A DNA stretch of 64,000 nucleotides from SAR116 cluster bacterium (lineage in GTDB: Bacteria; Pseudomonadota; Alphaproteobacteria; Puniceispirillales; Puniceispirillaceae). Below are positions 8,259 through 16,710 of this stretch, one piece after another (positions within the stretch are counted from its first letter, which is position 1; every line of letters begins with the position of its first letter). The translations under genes were made by a program, and so were the position numbers. The DNA is taken from contig SHBD01000008.1 of the NCBI GenBank assembly GCA_004212735.1, forward strand, positions 1 to 64,000. The letters are read 5' to 3'. Below the pieces are notes generated by a model. It saw only the letters and a program-made list of their open reading frames with translations, did not search any database and had not been told where the DNA came from.

Positions 8259-8810
8259 TTACTGCGCCTTTTTATAGGCGGCAATGGCATCTTTGAGATC
8301 TCTGACTTCACTGCAGTTGAAACTGCAAGTCTTGTTCAGCCGTGCAAGCAACTCCTCAGCTCCAGCCAAATTGCCGAGGGTAAGATAGAGCTCACCCTTG
8401 TATTCCAGTGCGCCCTTGTGTTTTGGGTTGATCGCCAGCGCCTTGTCATAGGCCGCCTCGGATGTCACATAATCGCCCAGCTTGCGTGATGAAAAACCGA
8501 TCAGGTTCCAGGCATCGGCATTGCCTGGATCATTGGTCACTTCCTTTTGAAGAAATGGCATGGCATCAGCAAACGCTTCCTCTTTGACCAGAACTGTTGC
8601 CTGACGCATCTCAGCCGAAACGCCATAGCTCTTATATTTGTCACCACCTCCCGATCCACTATCCGATCCGGCAGCAAATGCGATGCTGGCAAAACTGGCA
8701 ATTACGAGCGCAAGAATGGCAGTCATGCCAAAAACAATTATCGCGCGCAAACGGGTCTCGGCCGCATCCGCAACGATTGCCCGGGCACGGGCTGTCTTAC
8801 GGCGCGCCAT
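8259..8810 (-). CDS. TPR-repeat protein with N-terminal membrane anchor or signal
   Basis: 183 aa from the ATG of MARRKTARAR. A basic N-terminus and one hydrophobic segment (about residues 25-48, ending IAFAAG) form a signal peptide or anchor. After a Gly/Ser-rich linker come tetratricopeptide repeats: the PGNADAWNLIGFSSRKLGDY unit, then INPKHKGALEYKGELYLTLG. Two Cys near the C-terminus (CSFNC) could form a disulfide. TPRs mediate protein contacts; the partner is unknown. The start ATG overlaps the stop of the upstream rhodanese gene by one base (TAATG), indicating translational coupling. Confidence 0.8.
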   Translation of the reverse strand: MARRKTARARAIVADAAETRLRAIIVFGMTAILALVIASFASIAFAAGSDSGSGGGDKYKSYGVSAEMRQATVLVKEEAFADAMPFLQKEVTNDPGNADAWNLIGFSSRKLGDYVTSEAAYDKALAINPKHKGALEYKGELYLTLGNLAGAEELLARLNKTCSFNCSEVRDLKDAIAAYKKAQ

Positions 8811-9181
8811 TATTCTGTTGCCCCGCCGGCGTCTTTCCACGCCTGAAACCCACCTGCGTTGGAAACATTGGTGTAGCCCATATCGATTAACGTCTTGCCG
8901 GTTAGCGCAGCCATGCCCCCAGCCCCACAAACCAATATGATCTCGCTATCCTTGGTTAACGCATCGTTATGGAATGGTGTCGCGTCATCTGCAGCAAATT
9001 CAACAAATCCCCGCGGAATGTGCAAAGCGCCGGCAATTGTCCCGGTCTCGGCAATTTCGCTGCCGTCACGAACATCAATAAATACGGCCTCACCAGCTGT
9101 GTGGCGCGCAATCGCTCCCTCAACAGCGATTTTTGGCACAACGGCATTCGCCTCGGCCAGATAATCCTGAGCAGTTTTCAT
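8810..9181 (-). CDS. Rhodanese-like sulfurtransferase domain protein
   Basis: 123 aa from the ATG of MKTAQDY, preceded by AAGGATG. A single rhodanese domain: VFIDVRDGSEIAETGTIAGALHIPRG, then the active-site loop LVCGAGGMAA with the catalytic Cys, followed by GKTLIDMGYTNVSNAGGFQAW. The enzyme carries a persulfide on the Cys and transfers sulfane sulfur; the acceptor is unknown. It is coupled to the downstream TPR gene through a TAATG junction, so the two products may work together. Confidence 0.9.
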   Translation of the reverse strand: MKTAQDYLAEANAVVPKIAVEGAIARHTAGEAVFIDVRDGSEIAETGTIAGALHIPRGFVEFAADDATPFHNDALTKDSEIILVCGAGGMAALTGKTLIDMGYTNVSNAGGFQAWKDAGGATE

Positions 9182-9430
9182 GGAAACATCCTTTTTTTCT
9201 CGCGTTAATAGACAGGCACTTTGGTACCCGCTGGAGATAGGCACTCACGCCTTCTGTTCAAGGTCGCCAGCAACACGGCCGATCAACATTCTGCGAACAT
9301 TGGCAAGGTGTTTGCGGCTTTGCCACACCCGATGCCACCGGGTCTACACGGCAACTTTGTCCCGGCCTGATTTGGTGATCTGTCGCGATTGCCGCCGTCG
9401 TGCGGGAGTTTCACTCGGCGGACACAAATT

Positions 9431-10348
9431 TTAGCCCTTGTTGCCGCGAAGCGCAGCGGCCAGATGCGCGATATGATCTGGTGAAATACCACAACAACCG
9501 CCGATGATATCAGCACCAAGCGCTTGCCATTCGAGAGCATAACGAGTGTAGTTCTCCGGCGTAATATCTTCACGCAGTTTATGCACTGAGGTATTCGAGC
9601 CCTGATAATTTTCATCCATCAACGGAAAGGCGTTTGCATAAACTCCGATCAACGGTTCAGCCTTGCCATGCTGTCGTGCAAAACGGTCCAGCGTCGCTCT
9701 GGCAAGCCGGATCGCATCACCCATAACCTCAGGTTGCGAACAATTGAACAGCAGCGCATCATGGCGATGCCGCTCCACAGCATGCAGCAAGTCAAATAAT
9801 GGCTCACCTGAACGAAGGCGTGGATTTTTCGGATCGGCATCAACATCTTCAAGCGTCACAGACACCCATAAGTCAGCTGCGACATCACCAAACACATCCA
9901 GAAAAGCTGTGACCTCAGCAATTGAGCCGAGCGTCTCACCGCAGAAGATATCGGCAACTGGCGCTAATTTTTGGCGAAACTGCTTCATCATCTGCCGGCC
10001 ACGTGCCGAGTCAAAAGCCTCCGGCAGGTAGGAGCCAAACATCGGTGGCACGCTGGCGGCAACACGAACATACCGATCGGCAGCCGCCGCCGACTCACGC
10101 GCCTCTCTTGCCGCGATGGCTAACAACTCATCACCTCTTTCAGCAAACATTTCCTCGCCAATGTGATGCGGAACCACCGCATAGGAATTGGTCGAGATCA
10201 CATCCGCACCCGCAGCGATGAACGCATCATGCACGGCCCGAACAAAATGCGGCCCCTCAATCAGTGCAGCCGCCGACCATTCAGGTTGACGAAAAGGGGC
10301 ACCCATCGCCTCAAGCTGGCGACCAAGCCCCCCATCTAGGATAATCAT
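9431..10348 (-). CDS. Homocysteine S-methyltransferase family protein
   Basis: 305 aa. The N-terminus IILDGGLGRQLEAMG and the zinc-binding cysteines (FNCSQPE near residue 205 and IIGGCCGISPDHI near residue 283) define the pfam Pcm/MHT barrel. Members transfer a methyl group to homocysteine from S-methylmethionine, SAM or betaine, making methionine. The donor cannot be told from sequence. An SD (GGAGGAAA) precedes the ATG. No riboswitch was seen upstream. Confidence 0.87.
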   Translation of the reverse strand: MIILDGGLGRQLEAMGAPFRQPEWSAAALIEGPHFVRAVHDAFIAAGADVISTNSYAVVPHHIGEEMFAERGDELLAIAAREARESAAAADRYVRVAASVPPMFGSYLPEAFDSARGRQMMKQFRQKLAPVADIFCGETLGSIAEVTAFLDVFGDVAADLWVSVTLEDVDADPKNPRLRSGEPLFDLLHAVERHRHDALLFNCSQPEVMGDAIRLARATLDRFARQHGKAEPLIGVYANAFPLMDENYQGSNTSVHKLREDITPENYTRYALEWQALGADIIGGCCGISPDHIAHLAAALRGNKG

Positions 10349-10536
10349 GCTGTTTCCTCCAGGTCACTTTCTGCGCTGCGGCATACACCGCACTAAACAA
10401 TTTTCCCGAATGTCTCCCCAGCATTCCGGTTAAGGGTAAACCGCATTATGATGATGTGGCAACATGGCACAGGCAGAACAGCGAAATTTTGACATCGCGA
10501 GACAATCTGTGGCAAAAATTGATCCCGGAGGGCACC

Positions 10537-10913
10537 ATGTATGATGCAGGGCTTGCCGAACGCCTGCATGATCACATTGGCGGCATGTTCGAAATGGAAC
10601 TTACCACGATGTTTGGCGGCTATGGCTTTTTGATGAATGGCCATATGTGTGTGTTTATCTGGGGTGACAGGCTGTTATCCGGATTGGTGAGGCTGCGACA
10701 AACGCAATTGCCAACCAGCCGCATGTTGGTCCGATGGATTTGACTGGCAGGCGAATGCGCGGATGGGCTGCCATCGCCCATGAGGGAGTTGCTGAGGATT
10801 CTGCTCTGCACCGTTATGTCGACATGGCGATCATGTTCTGTGCGACATTGCCGCCAAAGGAGGCCAAACCAAAGGTGCGGGGTTCACGAAAAACTACGCG
10901 TAAACCAAACTGA
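10537..10913 (+). pseudogene. TfoX N-terminal-domain gene with a frameshift
   Basis: ATG 10537 opens a typical TfoX-N domain (LTTMFGGYGFLMNGHMCVFIWGDRLL). Near 10675-10680 the similarity moves to another frame, which continues IRIGEAATNAIANQPHVG, PMDLTGRRMRGW and a Lys/Arg-rich tail to TGA at 10911-10913. A one-base loss in CTGTTATCCGG explains the break: the original probably read LLxIRIGE. As given, the first frame stops at 10743. The intact product would be about 125 aa. Solo TfoX-N proteins are common in alphaproteobacteria and their role is not settled. The break may be a real mutation or an assembly error. Confidence 0.72.
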
Positions 10914-10918
10914 GGTTG

Positions 10919-11164
10919 CTATCCGAAATCAAATCCGCACATGCGGGCAATCGCCCGCACCACGTCCTGATTGTGCACAGCAAACGGCAGAATGGCAATG
11001 GCAATCAGCATCAACACCGCCCAGACCAGCCATGCCGACAGATCGGCATGCCTTTGCGGCGGTGTCTCGGCATTTCTGCTGTCCAGCGAGGAGTGGCTGG
11101 AAGGCATGTTACCATCGGGCCGGGTTCTGGCCTGTGGGTCAGGTGATGATATGGGCATAGGCAT
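10919..11164 (-). CDS. Small single-pass membrane protein
   Basis: 81 aa. A polar, Pro/Ser/Arg-rich first half is followed by one hydrophobic helix (LSAWLVWAVLMLIAIAILPFAV, about residues 42-63) and a short C-terminal tail. No family is recognised. Its ATG follows the stop of the upstream 66-aa gene with no gap (TGAATG), so the two are almost certainly coupled. Confidence 0.55.
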   Translation of the reverse strand: MPMPISSPDPQARTRPDGNMPSSHSSLDSRNAETPPQRHADLSAWLVWAVLMLIAIAILPFAVHNQDVVRAIARMCGFDFG

Positions 11165-11365
11165 TCACAGCTTCATGACAAATTCCAGGCCAGATTGCGA
11201 GCCAACGTAAAGGCCCGGTTTGCTCTTCCGCAGCGAGACAAGAATGTTTGCTCCACCATCCAGCATCACATCGACCCGGTCGCCAACAATCCGCACGATG
11301 GTCCCGGGCGCATCGCGGCCCGTGTCGGTACAATTGAGAGTTACTTTCTGATCTATGGCAAGCAT
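11165..11365 (-). CDS. Small beta-rich hypothetical protein
   Basis: 66 aa from an ATG with AGGAGA six bases upstream. The sequence alternates short hydrophobic strands and turns (IDQKVTLNCTDTGRDAPGTIVRIVGDRVDVMLDGG), suggesting a small SH3- or OB-like barrel. No name can be given. It is the first gene of a two-gene unit with the 81-aa membrane protein. Confidence 0.6.
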   Translation of the reverse strand: MLAIDQKVTLNCTDTGRDAPGTIVRIVGDRVDVMLDGGANILVSLRKSKPGLYVGSQSGLEFVMKL

Positions 11366-11441
11366 GGCTGTCTCCTGTTGCACCATTCTAGCATGGTTCC
11401 TGACAAAACAGCACCGCTTTGCAAGATCTCAGTGCCAACCC

Positions 11442-11834
11442 CTATTGCAGGTCGATTGCATGCGCTTTCAAATCATCGAGCGAACAGATATGCAGGGTCA
11501 CTATGTTGGTGGCGGAAAGCCGCACCCTGGGCGCACAACCCGCTTGCCGCGCCTGCTCCCAGCGCGCAGCGCACAGGCACCATTGGTCACCATCACGCAA
11601 CCCGGGAAAGCCAAATTGCGGCATCGGTGTAGACAGATCATTGCCAGCTTTCTTGCTAAAAGCCAGAAACTCATCCGTCATGATGGCGCAGACCGTGTGC
11701 AGACCCTGGTCCTGCGGTCCGGTATGGCAACACCCATCACGAAAAAAGCCTGTGACAGGATCATGCGAACAGCTGATCAGTGTTTGCCCGAGTACGTTTT
11801 TCTGCCCCTCAGGGCGGCCACCTCCACCATCCAT
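11442..11834 (-). CDS. DUF2237 family protein
   Basis: 130 aa from an ATG preceded by GAGGAGG. It contains the full DUF2237 core: NVLGQTLISCS, DPVTGFFRDGCCHTGPQD, HTVCAIMTDEFLAFSK, GNDLSTPMPQFGFPGL, GDQWCLCAARW and LDDLKAHAID. The invariant cysteines suggest a metal site or redox role, but no function is established. The gene lies just downstream of plsC on the same strand. Confidence 0.9.
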   Translation of the reverse strand: MDGGGGRPEGQKNVLGQTLISCSHDPVTGFFRDGCCHTGPQDQGLHTVCAIMTDEFLAFSKKAGNDLSTPMPQFGFPGLRDGDQWCLCAARWEQARQAGCAPRVRLSATNIVTLHICSLDDLKAHAIDLQ

Positions 11835-11862
11835 GATCGTGCCTCCTCGGCATTTTTTGTCT

Positions 11863-12576
11863 TCACTGCTGTTTATATGGGCTGTCGATTGCGGCCATAC
11901 CAGCCTCAATCTGCTTTTCGAGTTCGGCCATGAAAGCCTTACGCGAAAGACCCGGCGCTATCGGCGGTAAAAATTGAACATCGACAACACCCGGGCGCTT
12001 GGTCCAGCTATTGCGCGGCCAAACATGGCCAGAATTGAGCGCCACCGGCACAACCGGAAGACCGGTCGCATCATAAAGAGCAAACACGCCCACCTCATAG
12101 CCATGGCTGGTACCCGGTTCGACGCGCGTTCCTTGCGGAAAAATCAATAGTGACCGGCCGTGCCGCCAATGCCTTACCGCCGCCTTGCGCAATTCCCGCA
12201 GCGCCCGCATGCCGCCCGCTCGATCAACCGCGATACAGCCTGCGCGCAGGAAAAACAGCCCAATCAGCGGCAGAAACAGCAATTCCCGCTTCATCACCGT
12301 CACTGGCATCCGCAGGCAACCGACCAGAACGATGGTCTCCCACGCCGATTGATGTTTAGCGGCATAGATCACCTGTTGGTCAAGCGCCATGTCACCCCAA
12401 ATCCGATGTCGGACTCCTACAATCAACAGAAGTTTGGCTGTCATCCAGCCCCAACAGCGGGCGACAAGCCGCACAACAGCCGAGGGCAGTAACAAAAGCG
12501 GCAACAACAGCACAACAACCATCGCGGTCATCAGATAGAACATACTGTTAAAGATGAATGATCTGAGATAAACCAT
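11863..12576 (-). CDS. plsC: 1-acyl-sn-glycerol-3-phosphate acyltransferase (PlsC family)
   Basis: 237 aa from the ATG of MVYLRSFIF, the usual alphaproteobacterial start; the frame stays open to 12618. Two hydrophobic N-terminal segments anchor it in the inner membrane. Acyltransferase block I is KHQSAWE (His near 75, with Glu in the place of the usual Asp) and block III is FPQGTR. It acylates lysophosphatidic acid to phosphatidic acid in phospholipid synthesis. It is divergent from the 118-aa gene at 12633, leaving only 56 bp for both promoters. Confidence 0.85.
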   Translation of the reverse strand: MVYLRSFIFNSMFYLMTAMVVVLLLPLLLLPSAVVRLVARCWGWMTAKLLLIVGVRHRIWGDMALDQQVIYAAKHQSAWETIVLVGCLRMPVTVMKRELLFLPLIGLFFLRAGCIAVDRAGGMRALRELRKAAVRHWRHGRSLLIFPQGTRVEPGTSHGYEVGVFALYDATGLPVVPVALNSGHVWPRNSWTKRPGVVDVQFLPPIAPGLSRKAFMAELEKQIEAGMAAIDSPYKQQ

Positions 12577-12632
12577 ACCGGCAAAATAGGCGCAAATAGA
12601 CAGCGCCGCAATCACCAAGTGGCAGGCCGGAG

Positions 12633-12989
12633 ATGGACCAGAATCCAGACATCAGCGAACAGCGCAGCGAGGCCATCTGGCAGCATCGCGCTGAAATGGC
12701 GCTAGCCTCGGTCATCGCTGCGGACAGGCTGATCACCTATGCGGAGTTGGCCGACGCCGCCTCCATCCCACCACCGCACCGCATCCATAGATTGACCCTG
12801 TGGCTGGAGACAAGTCTGGTCGCAGATCATCAGGCAGGAGCAAAGCTCCGGGCGGCCAGAGTCATTTCACGCAACCGCGGTGGCATACCGGCCCCAGGAT
12901 TTTTCATCAAATGCCGCGAGCTGGGGCTGTATGACGGGCCTACTGATGGTCCGCTTGCGCAGGCATTTCACCTGAATTTGCTCGGGTAG
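12633..12989 (+). CDS. Conserved alphaproteobacterial small protein, function unknown
   Basis: 118 aa. The sequence ITYAELADAASIPPPHRIHRLTLWLE...RAARVISRNRGGIPAPGFFIKCRELGLYDGPTDGP recalls proteins I know from other alphaproteobacteria that are sometimes misannotated. The YAELAD segment and the GIPAPGFF loop resemble the fold of alkyltransferase-like DNA-binding domains, but no catalytic Cys motif is present, so the function is unknown. GGCCGGAG precedes the ATG. Confidence 0.65.
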   Translation: MDQNPDISEQRSEAIWQHRAEMALASVIAADRLITYAELADAASIPPPHRIHRLTLWLETSLVADHQAGAKLRAARVISRNRGGIPAPGFFIKCRELGLYDGPTDGPLAQAFHLNLLG

Positions 12990-13037
12990 ATTATTTACTG
13001 GGTTAGATTATTTAAGGGGCTAGATCGGGGATCGCCG

Positions 13038-13331
13038 TCAGGCTGTTTGGCTAGCGCCGACACGAATGCAGAAGGTGAACACATCATCTTCGCTCCTTGT
13101 CTCGATCAGCTCATGGCCGCCAGTGCTGCAAAAATGCTCAAAATCCAGTGGTGCTGCAGGATCATCAGCCATCACATCAAGTCGGTCATCAGCCGTCATC
13201 TGACTGATCTGGCGGCGCGCTTTCAACACTGGCAACGGGCATTTCAAACCCGTCAAGTCAAGCGTTGTGACAGAAACCGTTTGCTCCGCGCCAGCGCCAA
13301 CGCCAGCAGATTTTGCCAATGCATTTTCCAT
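13038..13331 (-). CDS. TusA/SirA-like sulfur-carrier protein
   Basis: 97 aa. A short N-terminal extension leads to a TusA-fold domain with the sulfur-accepting Cys in LDLTGLKCPLPVLKARR (CPxP motif). Further conserved parts are DDRLDVMADDPAAPLDFEHFC. TusA-type proteins relay persulfide sulfur for tRNA thiolation, molybdopterin or sulfur metabolism; the precise branch is not clear. It stands alone, convergent with the 118-aa gene. Confidence 0.85.
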   Translation of the reverse strand: MENALAKSAGVGAGAEQTVSVTTLDLTGLKCPLPVLKARRQISQMTADDRLDVMADDPAAPLDFEHFCSTGGHELIETRSEDDVFTFCIRVGASQTA

Positions 13332-13481
13332 GTCGCTAGCCTATCCATACACCCCGGTATGCGCTAGTGCGAAAATGCCGCAACCTGCTGATTGACTGTA
13401 ATACTGACGGCAAGGGCTAAAAAGATAGATTGCAAAACAGACCGTTACAGGCTTGCTATTGGCTGTTGCCAGACGCTAGAT

Positions 13482-14219
13482 ATGCGCATGAGTATTTGGG
13501 GAATGATCATCGGCGGCGCAGCAGGCTTTGCTTTTGGTGGCCCGATTGGCGGCCTGTTGGGCGCAGCGGCCGGTATTGCTGTGGAACGGGGCTTCTCGCC
13601 AACAAAGGCGACTGAAGATGCTGACGCCAGTCGCAGGGTTGCCTTCACCGTCGCGGTGATCGCCCTCTCTGCGAAAATGGCCAAGGCCGATGGTGTGGTG
13701 ACTCATGATGAGATTTCAGCCTTTCGCCAACGTGTTCACATACCCCAAACCGAGGTCAGCCAGGTTGGCAAGTTCTGGGATTTGGCGCGGCAAACGCCAG
13801 ATGGTTTTGAGAGCTATGCGAAACAGGTCGCCAAGCTGTTTGACGAGCGCGCACCAATTCTCGAGCAATTGCTTGATCTATTATTTCACATCGCCAGATC
13901 AGACGGCGCTGTGACACCCCCTGAGGCCAAATATCTCTCAACCGTGGCAGAGATTTTTGGCTTTTCCGAGACAGATTTCGCGCGGCTGATGGCGCTGCAT
14001 GGCGAGGCTGGCCCTACACCCTATGAGGTGCTTGGCGTTGACCGGGATATTGGCGATGCGGATTTGCGCAGCCGCTGGCGCGACCTTGTGCGCGCCAACC
14101 ACCCGGACAAACTGATCGCCGAGGGTATGCCTGAGGAATTCATCAAGGTGGCCACCGACAAGCTGGCGAAAATCAACGCTGCCTATGACAGCATCGCCCG
14201 CCAGCGAGGACTTGGCTGA
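13482..14219 (+). CDS. TerB/DnaJ-domain co-chaperone-like protein (DjlA type)
   Basis: 245 aa from ATG 13482 (a second ATG two codons later is equally possible). A Gly-rich N-terminal membrane segment (GMIIGGAAGFAFGGPIGGLLG) is followed by a TerB-like domain and a C-terminal J domain with HPD near residue 207 in RANHPDKL. This order (membrane glycine segment, TerB, J domain) is that of DjlA, which stimulates DnaK ATPase at the inner membrane. The stop is 2 bp before the uup start, so the two are likely co-transcribed. Confidence 0.83.
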   Translation: MRMSIWGMIIGGAAGFAFGGPIGGLLGAAAGIAVERGFSPTKATEDADASRRVAFTVAVIALSAKMAKADGVVTHDEISAFRQRVHIPQTEVSQVGKFWDLARQTPDGFESYAKQVAKLFDERAPILEQLLDLLFHIARSDGAVTPPEAKYLSTVAEIFGFSETDFARLMALHGEAGPTPYEVLGVDRDIGDADLRSRWRDLVRANHPDKLIAEGMPEEFIKVATDKLAKINAAYDSIARQRGLG

Positions 14220-14221
14220 CC

Positions 14222-16159
14222 ATGCCGACGCCCCTGCTGACCATCGCCGATTGCGGGATCAACCTTGGCGATCGCTGGCTGCTTCGCGGTGCCGACCTCG
14301 CGCTTCATGCTGGCGACAGGCTGGCTCTTGTAGGGCGAAATGGTGCCGGCAAATCCAGCTTGATGAAACTATTATCCAGACATGGTGAAATGGATGAGGG
14401 CAGCCTGTGGGTCGCACCCGGTACGCAAATTGCCTACTTGCCTCAGGCTCCTGAAATTCATCCGGGCATGACGCTGCGCGCCATTGTCACTGCCGGCTAT
14501 GATGCTGACGCCGCTGGTCGGCCGGTGCCAACGCACCAGGCAGAAGCAATCCTGATGCGGATGGGGCTGGACCCCAATCGAATGAGTGACGGGCTATCGG
14601 GTGGCGAGGCACGGCGGGTTTCGCTGGCCCGGGCGCTATACACCGAACCCGATATTCTCCTGCTTGACGAACCAACAAATCACATGGACCTGCCAACCAT
14701 CGAATGGATGGAGGATCTGTTGCGGCAACACCGGGGCGCCCTGCTGGTTGTTAGCCATGACCGCGCCTTTTTGCGCAATCTGGGGACAGGCATCATCTGG
14801 CTGCATCAGGGCAAGTTGCGCCGCCGTGATGGCCATTTTGGCGAATTTGACGATTGGTCCGAGGGCATTCTCGCCGAAGAGGCAGTCGTGCTGCATAAAA
14901 TGGACCGCCGTATTGCAAGCGAGACCAAATGGTCACGCGAAGGCATTTCCGCCCGCCGAAAGCGCAATCAGGGACGGTTGCGCGAATTGGCGTCACTGCG
15001 CAGCGAGCGGGCAAAGTCGGGCGGCATCACGCAGCGCGCCATGCGCATGGAAACAGGCCCTGCAGAGGGCGGTGGACAAATGGTGCTTGAGGGCATTGAC
15101 CTGTCCGCATCCGTGCCGGCGACAACATCCAAGACAGCCACCACAAATGGTGAGGCAACCCGCCGCCAGCTTCTCAATCATTTCAATTTGCTGGTCCGGC
15201 GTAGTGACCGCATTGGAATTGTTGGGCCGAACGGCATCGGCAAATCAACGCTGGTACGCATCCTTCTGGGATTACAGCAACCGGATAGCGGGCGCGTACG
15301 CGAGGGTTTTGGGCTATTGCACGCCTATTTTGACCAGCGGCGCGAAACTCTCGACCGGACGGCGTCGCCCTGGACAATTCTGACTGGTGGCACGGGTGAT
15401 ACAGTTGAGGTTGCGGGCCAGACCAAGCACGTAACCGCCTATCTGCGCGATTTCATGTTTGATGATCACAAGATGACACAGAAGGTATCGACCCTGTCAG
15501 GCGGTGAACAGAACAGGCTATTGCTGGCCAAGCTATTCGCTCAAAGCCACAATTTTCTTGTGCTTGACGAACCGACTAATGATCTTGATCTGGAAACGCT
15601 TGAGCTATTGCAGGAGGTAATTGCCGATTATGACGGCACCATCCTGATTGTCAGCCATGACCGCGATTTTCTGGACCGAACAGTGACTGCATTGCTGGCT
15701 TTTGAGGGTGATGCGAGGGTGGTCAGCCATGCCGGTGGGTATTCAGACTATCTGGAGCGCCGGAAGGCCACACAAGCGCGGCAAATTGCAAGGGCCGGTG
15801 ACCAAACCGGGAGAAAGGCTGGCCGAAAAACAGGAAGCAAGACAACAAAAGGCACCGGTGCCAACAAGGGGGACGCCAAAGGGACAAAGGCGGCAAACCG
15901 CCCTGTCCGCCTCACCTTTCGCGATCAGCATGCACTCGACAGATTGCCAGACGAGATCGAACAACTAGCCGCCGCCATTGCCACGCTGGAGGCGGCGATG
16001 GCCGACCCTACGCTGTTCACCACCGACCCGGAAAAATTCAATCAGGCCGCAGCGGCGCTCGCCACCGCGCAAGCGAAGAAAGATGAGAAGGAAACACAAT
16101 GGCTCGAGGTCGCTGAACGCGCCGAGGCGCTGGCATCTGACAGCGACGCACAGCCTTGA
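14222..16159 (+). CDS. uup: ABC-F ATPase, Uup-like
   Basis: 645 aa with two ABC domains and no membrane segments. Domain 1: Walker A GRNGAGKSS near 39-47, signature LSGGEARR near 125, Walker B ILLLDEPTNHMD near 148. Domain 2: GPNGIGKST near 334, LSGGEQNR near 425, LVLDEPTNDLD. The highly charged, Lys/Gly-rich C-terminal linker and helical pair (about 520-640) match Uup's coiled-coil domain. ABC-F proteins bind the ribosome; Uup is linked to DNA-transposon excision control and translation. It follows the TerB/DnaJ gene by 2 bp. A second ABC-F protein, EttA, occurs at 49698. Confidence 0.87.
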   Translation: MPTPLLTIADCGINLGDRWLLRGADLALHAGDRLALVGRNGAGKSSLMKLLSRHGEMDEGSLWVAPGTQIAYLPQAPEIHPGMTLRAIVTAGYDADAAGRPVPTHQAEAILMRMGLDPNRMSDGLSGGEARRVSLARALYTEPDILLLDEPTNHMDLPTIEWMEDLLRQHRGALLVVSHDRAFLRNLGTGIIWLHQGKLRRRDGHFGEFDDWSEGILAEEAVVLHKMDRRIASETKWSREGISARRKRNQGRLRELASLRSERAKSGGITQRAMRMETGPAEGGGQMVLEGIDLSASVPATTSKTATTNGEATRRQLLNHFNLLVRRSDRIGIVGPNGIGKSTLVRILLGLQQPDSGRVREGFGLLHAYFDQRRETLDRTASPWTILTGGTGDTVEVAGQTKHVTAYLRDFMFDDHKMTQKVSTLSGGEQNRLLLAKLFAQSHNFLVLDEPTNDLDLETLELLQEVIADYDGTILIVSHDRDFLDRTVTALLAFEGDARVVSHAGGYSDYLERRKATQARQIARAGDQTGRKAGRKTGSKTTKGTGANKGDAKGTKAANRPVRLTFRDQHALDRLPDEIEQLAAAIATLEAAMADPTLFTTDPEKFNQAAAALATAQAKKDEKETQWLEVAERAEALASDSDAQP

Positions 16160-16191
16160 CCCGTCGGCCCTGCCACCTCTAAACTTATGCT

Positions 16192-16599
16192 GCTGTCAGA
16201 TGGCTGGATGACCGCTGCCACCAACGGAGAAATCCGGTGGGAGAGGAAAGTCCGGGCTCCACAGGATCAGGATGCCGGGTAACGCCCGGCGGGGGTGACC
16301 CCAGGGAAAGTGCCGCAGAAAACAAACCGCCCATACGCCCCACGGGACGTATGCTGGTAAGGGTGAAAAGGTGCGGTAAGAGCGCACCGCCAGGCTGGTA
16401 ACAGGCTGGGCATGGTAAACCCCATCCGGAGCAAGACCATGTAGGGACACATGCCGCGTGCGGCTGGTGCGATCCTGCACTGATGTCCGGGTAGGTCGCT
16501 TGAGGCGGCTGGCAACAGCCCGCACTAGATGAATGGTCATCACCCTCTGCGTCATGCAGGCGGGACACAGAACCCGGCTTACAGGCCATCTGACAGCTT
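16192..16599 (+). ncRNA. rnpB: RNase P RNA (M1, type A)
   Basis: The ends pair: GCTGTCAGATGGC at 16192-16204 with GCCATCTGACAGC at 16585-16597 (helix P1). Inside are hallmarks of bacterial RNase P RNA: GGGAGAGGAAAGTCCGGGC near 16237, AGGGTGAAAAGGTGCGGTAAGAGCGCACC near 16358-16390, and ACAGAACCCGGCTTACAGGCC at the 3' end. It is the catalytic RNA that trims tRNA 5' leaders. No protein gene is needed in this stretch, and reading frames through it are shadows. No clear T-run terminator follows. Confidence 0.97.
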
Positions 16600-16710
16600 A
16601 TAGATCTGATAACGCGACGCTTTTGACGGGGGTGCCTTGATCAAATTTCCCTGTCTTTTCACATCTTGGAGTGTCTTGCTGTTTTGCTGTTTTGCCCTGA
16701 TGTGACGGCC

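Noticed and set aside
9283-9615. 110-residue minus-strand frame downstream of the homocysteine methyltransferase
   Set aside because: Overlaps that gene in another frame and has no SD or family similarity.
10349-10400. SAM riboswitch before the homocysteine S-methyltransferase gene
   Set aside because: The leader is only a short SD-containing segment with no paired conserved blocks.
16185-16589. Minus-strand reading frames of 119-134 residues at 16.2-16.6 kb
   Set aside because: They lie inside the RNase P RNA gene; Cys/Pro/His-rich composition is typical of the antisense of structured RNA.
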